From the NCBI GenBank assembly GCA_030430495.1, contig JAUIKM010000008.1, forward strand, positions 62,001 through 126,000: a stretch of 64,000 nt of DNA, given 5' to 3'. The stretch's first letter is position 1. Each line of letters begins with the position of its first letter. Position numbers and translations under genes: made by a program. Shown here one piece after another: positions 45,179 to 52,952 of the stretch. Under the pieces are notes generated by a model, which ran no database searches, was not told the origin of the DNA, and saw only the letters and a list, made by a program, of their open reading frames with translations. Source of the stretch: a bacterium. Lineage in GTDB: Bacteria; Bacteroidota; Ignavibacteria; Kapaibacteriales; UBA7675.

Positions 45179-47899
45179 ATGAAAATGTTGTTAACACTTG
45201 TACTCTCAATGTTGTGTCTGTCGACGCCGCTGGCCGCGCAGAATACGATGCCGTCCCTGCTGGATAACGCCAACGCCGGGACGGAATTTGTCTTCAGCAT
45301 GCCGCCCTGTTACGAACAGGGGGGCAACGACAACCATATTGTCATTTATGTATCCTCGCCCTATGCAACCGAGGTCAAAGTCGAGATCCCCGGCCGCGGC
45401 GTTGTCAAAACACAGCGCACGGTACCTAACGACGTGATTTACTTCAGCCTGTCGCCGGCGGAGGCCCAGCCTTTTAACAAAAGCCCCAACCAGGTTGCGC
45501 CCGCGCAGGATCTGTACACCGGCGCAGCCGTGATCGTGACCGCGAAAGAGCCGATCGTGGCCTACGCCGTGACGCGTTTTCAGTTTACGAGCGACGCCAT
45601 CATGTTGACGCCGACTTCCGCCCTGGGCACCGAATACGTCGTCGGTTCCATGGCCGACATGAGCTCCATGTACCCCGGTTTTAACCTTCCGAGTGAAGTG
45701 ACCATCGCCGCGACGGCCGAGGATACCAGGGTCTTTTTTACGCTGGGCGGCAATGCTCTCACGACTGCCAACAACGCGATGAAGGCGGGGGATACCCGCT
45801 CTTACACTCTGAACAAAGGCGACGTCATCGCAATCTCGAGCGTCACCGCCGAAGGCGATGTGAGCGGTAGTTACGTACGCTCAACAAAGCCCGTCTCCGT
45901 CGTTTCCGGCAACCAGTGCGCCAACGTGCCGACCTCAATTCGCTGGTGCGACTATATCGCCTCGGCCGAAACGCCGATCTCGGCCTGGAGCACGAGCTAC
46001 CACTACCCGCAGTTAATGGAACGCAGTCAGAATTCGTGGATGAAAATTTTCGCAGCCGACGATCAGACAAACGTCAGGCGCAACGGCGAACCCTTCGGCC
46101 TGATCGAATCCGGCAGGGGCGGCGTCTCCGGCGTCGGATTCCTTGAAGGTCAGGCGCTGGACGGCGAACAACAGCCGATTGTGTTTACAGCGGACAAGCC
46201 GATCTCGATCAAGGTGTTTAACCCCGGGCAGGAGCTCGACAACCGCACCTCGGATCCCTACGCTATTCAACTCGTGCCGGTCGATCAATATGTTAACTAC
46301 GTCTGGTTTAACGCTCCCGGCGTAGCGCAGCTGAGTTTTGCGCAAAACTGGGTCAGCCTTATCTATGTGGTGGACGACAACGGCACGCTGCCGGACGATC
46401 TGGAATTGGGCATGGTAGACGGCGGTGTTATCGAATGGGTCAGTATCGCCGATGTGTACGGCAGCGCGCCCGGTTCGATTTTTCCCTCGATCGGCGACGG
46501 CAAGACCTGGGCCGAAAAACGCCTCGCCCTGCCGGATCCCTCCGGTGTGTATACCATCCGCAGCGCGAGTGAACCATTTACCGTGTATTCTTACGGCGCG
46601 GAGGACTACAATACCTACGCCTTCCGCACCGGCGCGCGCATGATCGATCTGGAGAGCGTCGACGCCCTGCCGCCGCAGAACGAATGGCTGGCCTCGGGCG
46701 GCCTGCTCCGCAGCGGTCGCATCATCGACGTGGCGGACCAGGGAGACCCTTCCGGCCTGGCGGCCATCCGCATCATCCCGGAAACGCGCGAAAACTTCAA
46801 GCTCGAAATCGACGACTTTGTGCCGGGAACAATCGACCGTGTCCAGTGGACGGCTTCGGTACAGAACGCCTCGCAAAATGGCCGCGTGGTCCTGGCCATG
46901 ATCGACCGCCGCGGCAATACCGAGCTGCTGGAGTTAACCTATGCGCCGGAAGAGGAGACCAATCTGGACGTGACGCGTGAAATTGACTTCGGCAAGACGG
47001 TCGAGGGCGATGTAAAAGAAGCGAAGATAACAATTGTTAACACAAGCGACAGCGATCCCGTGGTGATCGAGTCGATCGAGTTAACAGATGGCGCGCTCGG
47101 TTTTGAGCTTGTCGGTCGGCCGACTCTGCCTTACAGTCTGGCGGCCGGCGGCACGTTGGAGCTGACGGCCCGTTGGACAGCCGGCGAAACCGGCAACTTC
47201 TCGGATATTCTGCTGATCGGTACGGCCGGCAAACCCGTTGCCGGTTACACGGTCCTGAAAGCCTACACGGCTCCGACGGGGCTGACGTTTGTCGACCGCG
47301 ACTTTTTCCGCATTGAGATTGGCGAGACCATTTACGGCACCGGCTGGATTAACAACGAAGGTGAAGTGGATGCGGACATCATTGCAATCGACGATCCGAC
47401 CGATGATGCCTTCAGCATTATTCGTTACACCGGTGCTATTAACAGCGTTCCCGGCACGCTTGATGCCGGTGCGACGGGCGGCGTCGACTTTGAATTCGCC
47501 CCCACGGAAGCGCGCGAATATACCGCAACCGTGGCGGTGCGTTACCGGTTCGGGCAGCAGCCGGAGCAGCTCGGCACAATCAAGCTGATCGGCGAAGGCT
47601 TCGGCGAACCAAGCGACGTAGCTGAAACACCGAAGATCTTCGGCGCGTCCATCAGCGCGCAGCCCAACCCGACTCCGCGCTTCACAACTTTGAACTTCGA
47701 TCTGGCGACGCCGCAGCGCGTAGCGGTCCGTGTATTCGACCTGCGCGGTAATGTTGTGTTTAACATGCCGTCGCAGGCATGTGCTTCCGGTGTTAACACG
47801 CTGGAGCTGGATCTTGCGGCATTGGCGAGCGGCACGTATTACTGTCGGTTGGAGGCGGGCGGCGCGCGGACGACCCTGGCGATTCTCGTGCGACGTTAA
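45179..47899 (+). CDS. IgGFc-binding-domain-like secreted protein with T9SS tail, array member 7 (subfamily II)
   Basis: A 906-residue exported protein; the start is the ATG after GGAGA, in front of the signal peptide LLTLVLSMLCLSTPLAAQ. It repeats MPSLLDNANAGTEFVFSMPP, CYEQGGNDNHIVIYVSS, SPAEAQPFNK, VSGNQCANVPTSIRWCDYIA, ETPISAWSTSYHYP, an anchor-D region (EIDFGKTVEGDVKEAKITI), a second beta domain, and a T9SS type A tail (SAQPNPTPRFTTLNF, VRVFDLRGNVVFNM, LASGTYYCRLEAGG). The longer frame upstream (from 44963) lacks a ribosome binding site. The terminator behind it is duplicated as part of a 92-bp repeat. Confidence 0.84.
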   Translation: MKMLLTLVLSMLCLSTPLAAQNTMPSLLDNANAGTEFVFSMPPCYEQGGNDNHIVIYVSSPYATEVKVEIPGRGVVKTQRTVPNDVIYFSLSPAEAQPFNKSPNQVAPAQDLYTGAAVIVTAKEPIVAYAVTRFQFTSDAIMLTPTSALGTEYVVGSMADMSSMYPGFNLPSEVTIAATAEDTRVFFTLGGNALTTANNAMKAGDTRSYTLNKGDVIAISSVTAEGDVSGSYVRSTKPVSVVSGNQCANVPTSIRWCDYIASAETPISAWSTSYHYPQLMERSQNSWMKIFAADDQTNVRRNGEPFGLIESGRGGVSGVGFLEGQALDGEQQPIVFTADKPISIKVFNPGQELDNRTSDPYAIQLVPVDQYVNYVWFNAPGVAQLSFAQNWVSLIYVVDDNGTLPDDLELGMVDGGVIEWVSIADVYGSAPGSIFPSIGDGKTWAEKRLALPDPSGVYTIRSASEPFTVYSYGAEDYNTYAFRTGARMIDLESVDALPPQNEWLASGGLLRSGRIIDVADQGDPSGLAAIRIIPETRENFKLEIDDFVPGTIDRVQWTASVQNASQNGRVVLAMIDRRGNTELLELTYAPEEETNLDVTREIDFGKTVEGDVKEAKITIVNTSDSDPVVIESIELTDGALGFELVGRPTLPYSLAAGGTLELTARWTAGETGNFSDILLIGTAGKPVAGYTVLKAYTAPTGLTFVDRDFFRIEIGETIYGTGWINNEGEVDADIIAIDDPTDDAFSIIRYTGAINSVPGTLDAGATGGVDFEFAPTEAREYTATVAVRYRFGQQPEQLGTIKLIGEGFGEPSDVAETPKIFGASISAQPNPTPRFTTLNFDLATPQRVAVRVFDLRGNVVFNMPSQACASGVNTLELDLAALASGTYYCRLEAGGARTTLAILVRR

Positions 47900-47985
47900 G
47901 TGCCGGTCTACAGATCAGATACAAGATGTGTGGTTTAACACACAGCGGCGGGCCGATGTTTTCGGTTCGCCGCTTTTTTGTTGTG
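47894..47985 (+). repeat. 92-bp direct repeat, copy 1 (contains gene end and terminator)
   Basis: From the last codon and stop of array member 7 (CGTTAAGTGCCGGTC) through its terminator to TTTTTTGTTGTG. A second copy with one mismatch stands at 49227 to 49318 (TCTAC against TCTTC). The two copies bracket the intron remnant and the transposase. Confidence 0.95.
47944..47982 (+). terminator. Rho-independent terminator after array member 7
   Basis: AGCGGCG and CGCCGCT enclose an inner CCGA/TCGG stem, followed by TTTTTTGTT. It is the likely landing site of the adjoining group II intron, a class of element known to insert behind terminators in some lineages. Confidence 0.88.
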
Positions 47986-48136
47986 CGCCCGGCAGGGCGC
48001 ACGTCTGGCGGGGCGCACGTCTGGCGGGTGGAAGTCCCGTGTTCGCCCGGCAAGGGGAAGAACGAGCCGGATGCCAGGGGTGTCCATCGCGAGGTGGAAT
48101 CTGAAGGAAGGCGCAGGCGAATCACTGGCCCGATGA
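47983..48136 (+). mobile_element. 5' remnant of a group II intron
   Basis: Directly after the terminator T-tract the sequence begins GTGCGCCCGGCAGGGCGCAC, a GUGYG-type intron start with a first hairpin, then CTGGCGGGTGGAAGTCCCG, GCCCGGCAAGGGGAAGAACG, and GGTGTCC followed by GGTGGAATCTGAAGGAAGG. These are the consensus pieces of domain I of bacterial group II introns as I remember them. A 15-base unit (GCGCACGTCTGGCGG) is duplicated in tandem at 47998 to 48028. No reverse transcriptase, domain V or 3' end is present; the sequence is cut off by the transposase segment. The exact 3' limit is uncertain. Confidence 0.68.
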
Positions 48137-49226
48137 ATTGTGACCAAACAATTAACATCCACAATTCAAAACGACGCTATGAGTTCTTTCAATGCTCTAT
48201 TTCCAGTACTTCAGCGGTGTTTGCCGTACCGCAAGGCGCGCGTGAAGTTTATCACGCTCTTTGTTTTGGCGCTGATCAAAACCCCGACGGTTAATTTCGT
48301 AAAAATTGCATTGAGTCTCAACCCTGCCTGCAAACAAAGCTCAAATTATCGGCGCATTCAGCGGTTTATGGCTGAGTTCCCCCTTGATTGTCGTGTGATC
48401 GGAGCAATTGTCTGGCATTTGATGCCGAATCAGGACAACCTGACGGTGTCGATTGATCGTACTGAATGGCAGTCCGGGTCTCGCTGGATCAATGTGTTGA
48501 TGGCTGGAATTGTCGATGATGGCGTCGCGTATCCCCTCGTCTGGTTTACGGTGCCGGGAAAAGGTCACAGCACAACCGACGAGCGGATTCGCTTGATGAA
48601 ACTCTTGCTGGACATCGTTCCAGCCAACAGTATCCAGGCGCTGGTTGCCGATCGCGAATTTATCGGACAGCGCTGATTTCAGTGGTTGGTGCAGGAACGC
48701 ATTCCGTTCTATATCCGCTTCAAGAAAAACGCACAGGTCGCATCAAAGGGGCGTCTGGTACAGGTACGCCGTCTGTTTGTGCACCTCGATCTGGACACGG
48801 CCATGCGGCTTGGACATCAGCGCTCCATCCACGGCGTGAAACTCTGGGTGACGGGCATGCGCCTGAAAGACGACTATCTGTTAATCGCATCAAATCAGGA
48901 TAACCTTGAGGCCATCGAGTTTTACCGGCAACGCCGGGGAATTGAAACGCTCTTTGGGTGCCTTAATACACGAGGGGTCAACCTGGAGTCAACACATTTG
49001 CGAGATCCTGACCGGGTTGCCAAACTCGTCGGATTGCTGACGCCGGCGTTCAGTTGGGCGCACAAAGCAGGCCGCTGGATCGCAGCGCGTGAGCGGATCA
49101 AACTCAACAAACATGGTCGGCCGGCCAAGAGTCTGTTTCGAACTGGACTTGATCACTGTCCTGCCTCAGCCTGAAATGGAAAGTCCCCTTTGAAGTTTAA
49201 GGTGGAACACTATGTCCCCACTGCGG
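48137..49226 (+). mobile_element. IS4-type insertion sequence, degenerate
   Basis: The segment between the intron remnant and the second 92-bp repeat, carrying a broken IS4-family transposase gene. I could not define convincing terminal inverted repeats or a short target duplication, so the ends given are only the limits set by neighbouring features. Confidence 0.6.
48179..49174 (+). pseudogene. IS4-family (DDE) transposase, interrupted by an in-frame TGA
   Basis: One reading frame of 331 codons with a single internal stop (TGA at 48674 to 48676). Both sides stay in the same frame and join as DREFIGQ-R-stop-FQWLVQERIPFY, where relatives have Trp; TGG to TGA is the simplest explanation. The catalytic residues are visible: first Asp in VSIDRTEW, second Asp in VADREFIG, and Glu in RRGIETLFGCL. 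The following residues read NTRG where the Y-R-E-K signature normally has Lys (KTRG), a second sign of decay. An upstream in-frame GTG at 48140 is possible. Product: inactive unless the stop is read through. Confidence 0.85.
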
Positions 49227-49318
49227 CGTTAAGTGCCGGTCTTCAGATCAGATACAAGATGTGTGGTTTAACACACAGCGGCGGGCCGATGTTTTCGGTT
49301 CGCCGCTTTTTTGTTGTG
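49227..49318 (+). repeat. 92-bp direct repeat, copy 2 (duplicated terminator)
   Basis: Second copy of the gene-end and terminator segment, 91 of 92 bases identical to copy 1. It is followed by GAGTTTTTGCC and repeat copy C, the arrangement seen naturally behind array member 6, so this copy probably marks the original downstream sequence. Confidence 0.95.
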
Positions 49319-49340
49319 GAGTTTTTGCCGGCGGCATGAG

Positions 49341-49390
49341 CGCTTTGAGCTGCCTGCGGCATCTCAGGCTCCCTGACTTTTTTGTTGGTT
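49341..49390 (+). repeat. Dispersed intergenic repeat, copy C
   Basis: CGCTTTGAGCTGCCTG-CGGCATCTCAGGCTC-CCTGACTTTTTTGTT, almost identical to copy B. No gene is seen in the following 220 bp. Confidence 0.75.
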
Positions 49391-49610
49391 TTTGTGTGCT
49401 CATGTGCAGGCTGTTGAGCACGAGGTCTTTTGTGTTTAAGTCGCGGTGCAGGTGCCCGGCGTTTGTCACAGGTGGCTATGTTATCCGGCGTTTTGTGAAC
49501 CGGGAATACGACACTCTGAATTGAGCTGCAAAAGTCGGGAGATTGAGTTCCCGGAGAATGTGGATGTTTAAACCGAGTCGTCATAGCCTGTTGACTACTT
49601 CAGTTAAAGG

Positions 49611-50114
49611 ATGCATCCAGTGACAAGTCATGATCGCATAGAGCGGAATTCCCAGGACGGCGGGTTCTCTGTCACGTATCTGTCAAGTGGAGTGTCCAGA
49701 TCACATGACGACATCATGTTGTGTTTTGATGCACAGTGCTATATACTCGACTCCTACTACTTTCTGCTTGCTTTCCGCGCGACCACCGATGAATTGGCAG
49801 GCCCCGAAGAATCAATATTGTATTTTCTGGCCAGGTGCCGCGAACAGGTATCGAAAATGAAGAGTGGTCACACCTTGTTTCTTCCCTTTGACTTGAGCGA
49901 CGAACATGTTGGAGGGATTGCTCTGGAAAGAATCGACGACAAATATCAAACAACATATGGATTATTCTGTCAGGTCGAAGGGTGGTCGGTCAATCCTGAA
50001 GAATTCAAGAGTCGTGCGGATTTTTCAACAACAGAGTTTACCGAAGCAAGTTCATGTGAACTGACAATTGATCAGCTCGTTAAAGGGCTGACACTGCGGA
50101 CCAGAAGGATATAG
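49611..50114 (+). CDS. Hypothetical soluble protein
   Basis: A 167-residue protein with no signal peptide or membrane segment. It contains DDIMLCFDAQCYILDSYYFL, EESILYFLARCREQVSKMKSG, HTLFLPFDLSDEHVGGI and a C-terminal LTIDQLVKGLTLRTRR, giving a mixed alpha/beta look. No family is recognised. AAAGG stands directly before the ATG; a GTG nine bases further on would have better spacing. GC content and codon use are lower than in the flanking kdsB gene, and it follows directly on the mobile-element scar, so it may be horizontally acquired. Converging with kdsB. Confidence 0.6.
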   Translation: MHPVTSHDRIERNSQDGGFSVTYLSSGVSRSHDDIMLCFDAQCYILDSYYFLLAFRATTDELAGPEESILYFLARCREQVSKMKSGHTLFLPFDLSDEHVGGIALERIDDKYQTTYGLFCQVEGWSVNPEEFKSRADFSTTEFTEASSCELTIDQLVKGLTLRTRRI

Positions 50115-50125
50115 TGTCTTCAGTC

Positions 50126-50875
50126 TCAGTGCCGCGCGTTCAATATCCCCTCAACCCGCTTGACATCTTCCGGCAGGTCGACCGCATATAACTCGTCCCG
50201 GCATTCGATGCAGTGGTAGTGCGCGCCGTCTTCCATCAGGCGCAGCTGCTCCAGCTGTTCGGCGCGCTCCAGCGGCGAGGGCGCCAGGCTGCCGAAGCGC
50301 TCCAGCGCGCGGCGTCGGTAGGCGTACAATCCAATGTGCTGCCAATAAACAACTTCGCGTTCCGCGTCGCGGCGACAGGGAATGGGACTGCGCGAAAAAT
50401 ACAGCGCGCGTCCGTCGGCGGCGCGCGCCACCTTGACGATGGCCGGATTGTTAATGTCCGCCGCCGCGTCGATGCGGCGCACCGGCGTGCTGACGGACGC
50501 GGCCGGACGTTCGGCGAGCGCCTGCACCAACTCGTCCACCAGGCGGCCGCGCAGCAGCGGCTCGTCGCCCTGGATGTTAACCACGATGTCGGCCGCAGCG
50601 TCTACCAGCGCCAGAGCGCCGATAATCCGGTCCGTGCCGGAGGCAAATTCTCCGTGGGGTTCTAAAACCTGCGCGCCGAAGCCGGCGGCGCAGGCGCGGA
50701 TGCGCTCGTCATCCGTGGCGATGTACACCGCCGACAGCGTGTCGGCTGCCATCGCCGCACGCCAGACGTACTCAATCATTGTCTTGCCGTTGATCTGCGC
50801 CAGCGGCTTGCCCGGAAAGCGCGAGGAGTCGTAGCGTGCCGGGATGATCGCCACGGCGGAGAGAGTCGGATTCAT
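50126..50875 (-). CDS. kdsB: 3-deoxy-manno-octulosonate cytidylyltransferase (CMP-KDO synthetase)
   Basis: A 249-residue cytoplasmic enzyme activating KDO with CTP for the inner core of lipopolysaccharide. Diagnostic blocks: AIIPARYDSSRFPGKPLA at the N-terminus (nucleotide binding), VYIATDDERI, FASGTDRI, VNIQGDEPLL (catalytic Asp), YFSRSPIPC, WQHIGLYAYRR, and LEQLRLMEDG. Length is normal. It precedes nothing on its strand until the window's mobile region; the plsC-like gene lies 18 bp upstream on the same strand, so the two likely form an envelope-lipid operon. It implies the organism makes LPS. Confidence 0.95.
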   Translation of the reverse strand: MNPTLSAVAIIPARYDSSRFPGKPLAQINGKTMIEYVWRAAMAADTLSAVYIATDDERIRACAAGFGAQVLEPHGEFASGTDRIIGALALVDAAADIVVNIQGDEPLLRGRLVDELVQALAERPAASVSTPVRRIDAAADINNPAIVKVARAADGRALYFSRSPIPCRRDAEREVVYWQHIGLYAYRRRALERFGSLAPSPLERAEQLEQLRLMEDGAHYHCIECRDELYAVDLPEDVKRVEGILNARH

Positions 50876-50893
50876 GGGTTTCCCGTGGAGTCG

Positions 50894-51655
50894 TCAACTG
50901 TCCTGCTGTACGGAGGCGTCGTGTGCCGCCGCCGTGGAATGTGCGCGCACGCGCGCATCAATGAAAGCATGGATTGCGCGCATCATGTCCTGTTCGGCGG
51001 CGCGGTCCGGGGCTTCCAGCGCCGGCAGCGCTTCGCCGATGTAGACGTGTACGTCGCCGCCGCGGATCGTCGACGCGCCGCGCGGCATGACGCTGTGATT
51101 GCCCGCTATCGCCACGGGCACCACGGCTTTGCCCGCGCGCGAGGCCAGCATAAACGCCCCTCGTTTGAATTCGGCCGTCATGCCGTCTTCCGAGCGGCGC
51201 CCTTCCGGGAACACCAGCACCGAAGCGCCGGCGCGGATGACTTCCACGGCCTGCTGCATGCTCTGCATGCCGCGCCGTGGATCGGAGCGGTCCACGGCGA
51301 TAAACGGCGATTTGCGCAACTGAAATCCGAACAGAGGAATCTTTTCGAGTTCCAGCTTGTAAATGATGCGCACGTCGTCGTCCAGCGCGGCCAGGATGAC
51401 CGGGATGTCAAAGTAGGACGTGTGGTTCGCCGTGTAGACAAAACTCTGTCGGCGCTGCGCCGCCGCCTGTGGCACGCGGCCATGAACGTGCAGCCGGATG
51501 CCCGCGATGCGCAGCAGCGCACGCGACCAACTGCGCGCCAGGACAATATAACTGCGGCCGCGCCGGTCAAAAGGCATCGCCAGCAGCGCCGCCAGGCTGT
51601 AGCCGACGGTTACGAGCGCAATTCCGATTTTTCGAATGGCGTTGAGCATGTGCAA
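50894..51655 (-). CDS. plsC: 1-acyl-sn-glycerol-3-phosphate acyltransferase (PlsC family)
   Basis: A 253-residue membrane-associated acyltransferase with the catalytic NHxxxxD box (NHTSYFDIP), the second block PLFGFQLRKSPFIAVDRSD, and the FPEGRRSEDG box that binds the glycerol phosphate. It starts with an N-terminal hydrophobic helix (IGIALVTVGYSLAALLAM). The expected reaction is acylation of lysophosphatidic acid to phosphatidic acid. It lies immediately upstream of kdsB on the same strand. A role with another acyl acceptor, such as an ornithine lipid, cannot be excluded. Confidence 0.87.
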   Translation of the reverse strand: MHMLNAIRKIGIALVTVGYSLAALLAMPFDRRGRSYIVLARSWSRALLRIAGIRLHVHGRVPQAAAQRRQSFVYTANHTSYFDIPVILAALDDDVRIIYKLELEKIPLFGFQLRKSPFIAVDRSDPRRGMQSMQQAVEVIRAGASVLVFPEGRRSEDGMTAEFKRGAFMLASRAGKAVVPVAIAGNHSVMPRGASTIRGGDVHVYIGEALPALEAPDRAAEQDMMRAIHAFIDARVRAHSTAAAHDASVQQDS

Positions 51656-51734
51656 ATGTACGTAATTCGCCGCTTTGCGGCGCGGGCCGCGGAAGGCTTG
51701 TGACAGCTGCGACGGCCGACCACGGATAACTCCG

Positions 51735-51747
51735 TGACAAACAAAAG
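51735..51747 (-). repeat. Copy of the dispersed TGACAAACAAAAG motif
   Basis: Third exact copy, in the gap between the divergent plsC and methyltransferase genes. Confidence 0.5.
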
Positions 51748-51849
51748 AAGGAAGCCCACCGAGAGGTGAGGCGGATTTGTGCGGCCGCCGCAGGCGAGGC
51801 GCTCCCGCGCGAACACAAGGCGCAATGGACGATAAAAAAGGAAGCCGGG

Positions 51850-52485
51850 ATGCAGGAAACAGAAGTCAGCAAAGCGGATTATTGGGCCGGTCGTTATCGC
51901 AAGGGTGAAACCGCGTGGGATCTGGGCGCACCCTGTGCCGTGTTCCAGGATGCGCTTGCGCGCGGACTGCTGCCGTTTCCCGGTGAGCCCAACCAGGCCC
52001 CGCACCTCCTGACGCCTGGCTGCGGCAACGGCCACGACCCCGAAATGTTTGCCCGCCACGGCTACCGCGTGACGGCGCTGGACTTTGCGCCCGAGCCGCT
52101 CGCCAACCTGCGGCAACGCATTGAAGGGGAGGAGTTGCGCCTGGCGACCCTGTGCCGCGACGTGTTTGCACTGACGCCGGCCGATCTGGATCCGGTAGAT
52201 ATCGTCCTGGAATACACGATGTACTGCGCCATTGATCCGCGCCGCCGTGAAGAATACCTGGCCGTTCTGGCCGCCCTGCTGCGTCCCGGCGCCGTCGTGG
52301 CCGCCCTGCTTTTTCCGCTCGGAAAGCCGCAGGATGGACCGCCCTTTGCGATCGACCCGGACGAGTACGAACGACAATGGTCCGTCCACGGACTGCGGGC
52401 GATACATCGCGAGACGCCGCGTGCATCACATCCGGCCCGTGCCGGCAAAGAATTGTTGATGATTTTGCGCAAAACCGACGCCTGA
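51850..52485 (+). CDS. SAM-dependent methyltransferase, TPMT-like
   Basis: A 211-residue class I methyltransferase. The order DYWAGRYRKGETAWDLGAPC, HLLTPGCGNGHDPEMFARHGY (SAM loop), VTALDFAPE, and VDIVLEYTMYCAIDPRRREEY followed by LRPGAVVAALLFPL is that of thiopurine-methyltransferase-type (TPMT/HemK-unrelated) enzymes, which methylate thiols, selenium, tellurium or halide-type substrates. I start at the ATG preceded by GGAAG; the frame extends to 51766 without support. The true acceptor is unknown. Rhodanese and thioredoxin genes follow at 89 and 66 bp, hinting at sulfur handling. Confidence 0.85.
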   Translation: MQETEVSKADYWAGRYRKGETAWDLGAPCAVFQDALARGLLPFPGEPNQAPHLLTPGCGNGHDPEMFARHGYRVTALDFAPEPLANLRQRIEGEELRLATLCRDVFALTPADLDPVDIVLEYTMYCAIDPRRREEYLAVLAALLRPGAVVAALLFPLGKPQDGPPFAIDPDEYERQWSVHGLRAIHRETPRASHPARAGKELLMILRKTDA

Positions 52486-52574
52486 AGGCCCGGCGGCCCG
52501 GGCATAATAGTTGAGCCGCTGATACGTTTTCCAGCAATATTTATCGGGCAGAAGTACGAAATACGGGAGTTGTC

Positions 52575-52886
52575 ATGTCAGTACCAACCATTAGTGCGGC
52601 GGAGCTGAGTCAAAAAATCCAGGCGGGTGAAAAACTGCAAATTCTGGACGTGCGCGAGCCGATGGAACGCGCCGAAAGCCACATCCCCGACACGGCTCAC
52701 ATTCCGCTGGGGTTCCTGCCCGGACGTTATTCCGAACTGCAGGTAGCCGATGGCGAAAAACTCTACATCTACTGTCGCAGCGGCGCGCGCAGCGCCAGCG
52801 CCTGCAACTTTCTGCGCGACAAAGGCATCGACGCGGTCAACGTTTCCGGCGGCATTCTGGCCTGGGGCAAACTGCCGAACAACTGA
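52575..52886 (+). CDS. Single-domain rhodanese
   Basis: A 103-residue cytoplasmic rhodanese. It shows ILDVREPMERAESHIPDTAHIPLG, the active-site loop YCRSGARS with the catalytic Cys, and GGILAWGKLP at the end, the complete single-domain layout. Such proteins carry sulfane sulfur between donor and acceptor. The neighbouring thioredoxin starts 66 bp downstream and the TPMT-like gene stands upstream, so a small sulfur-metabolism operon is likely. Confidence 0.92.
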   Translation: MSVPTISAAELSQKIQAGEKLQILDVREPMERAESHIPDTAHIPLGFLPGRYSELQVADGEKLYIYCRSGARSASACNFLRDKGIDAVNVSGGILAWGKLPNN

Positions 52887-52952
52887 CCTATTTGAATCAC
52901 CATGGCCATGCCGGCGAACTGCGTCGCGGCCGTACATACTCCGGAGTTCAAT

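Noticed and set aside
27117-47899. Array proteins as antibody-binding virulence factors
   Set aside because: The family name comes from a mammalian protein; the sequence offers no evidence for IgG binding and the gene context gives no sign of a pathogen.
48674-48676. TGA read as selenocysteine in the transposase
   Set aside because: Relatives of this transposase have Trp here, the catalytic signature carries another change, and no selenocysteine insertion hairpin is seen directly downstream.
47983-49226. A complete retroelement (reverse transcriptase or retron)
   Set aside because: No reverse transcriptase motif is present; only the 5' RNA part of a group II intron-like element can be seen.
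49261-49524. An 87-codon open frame after the second 92-bp repeat
   Set aside because: It starts in the duplicated terminator and runs through repeat copy C, so it cannot be a real gene.
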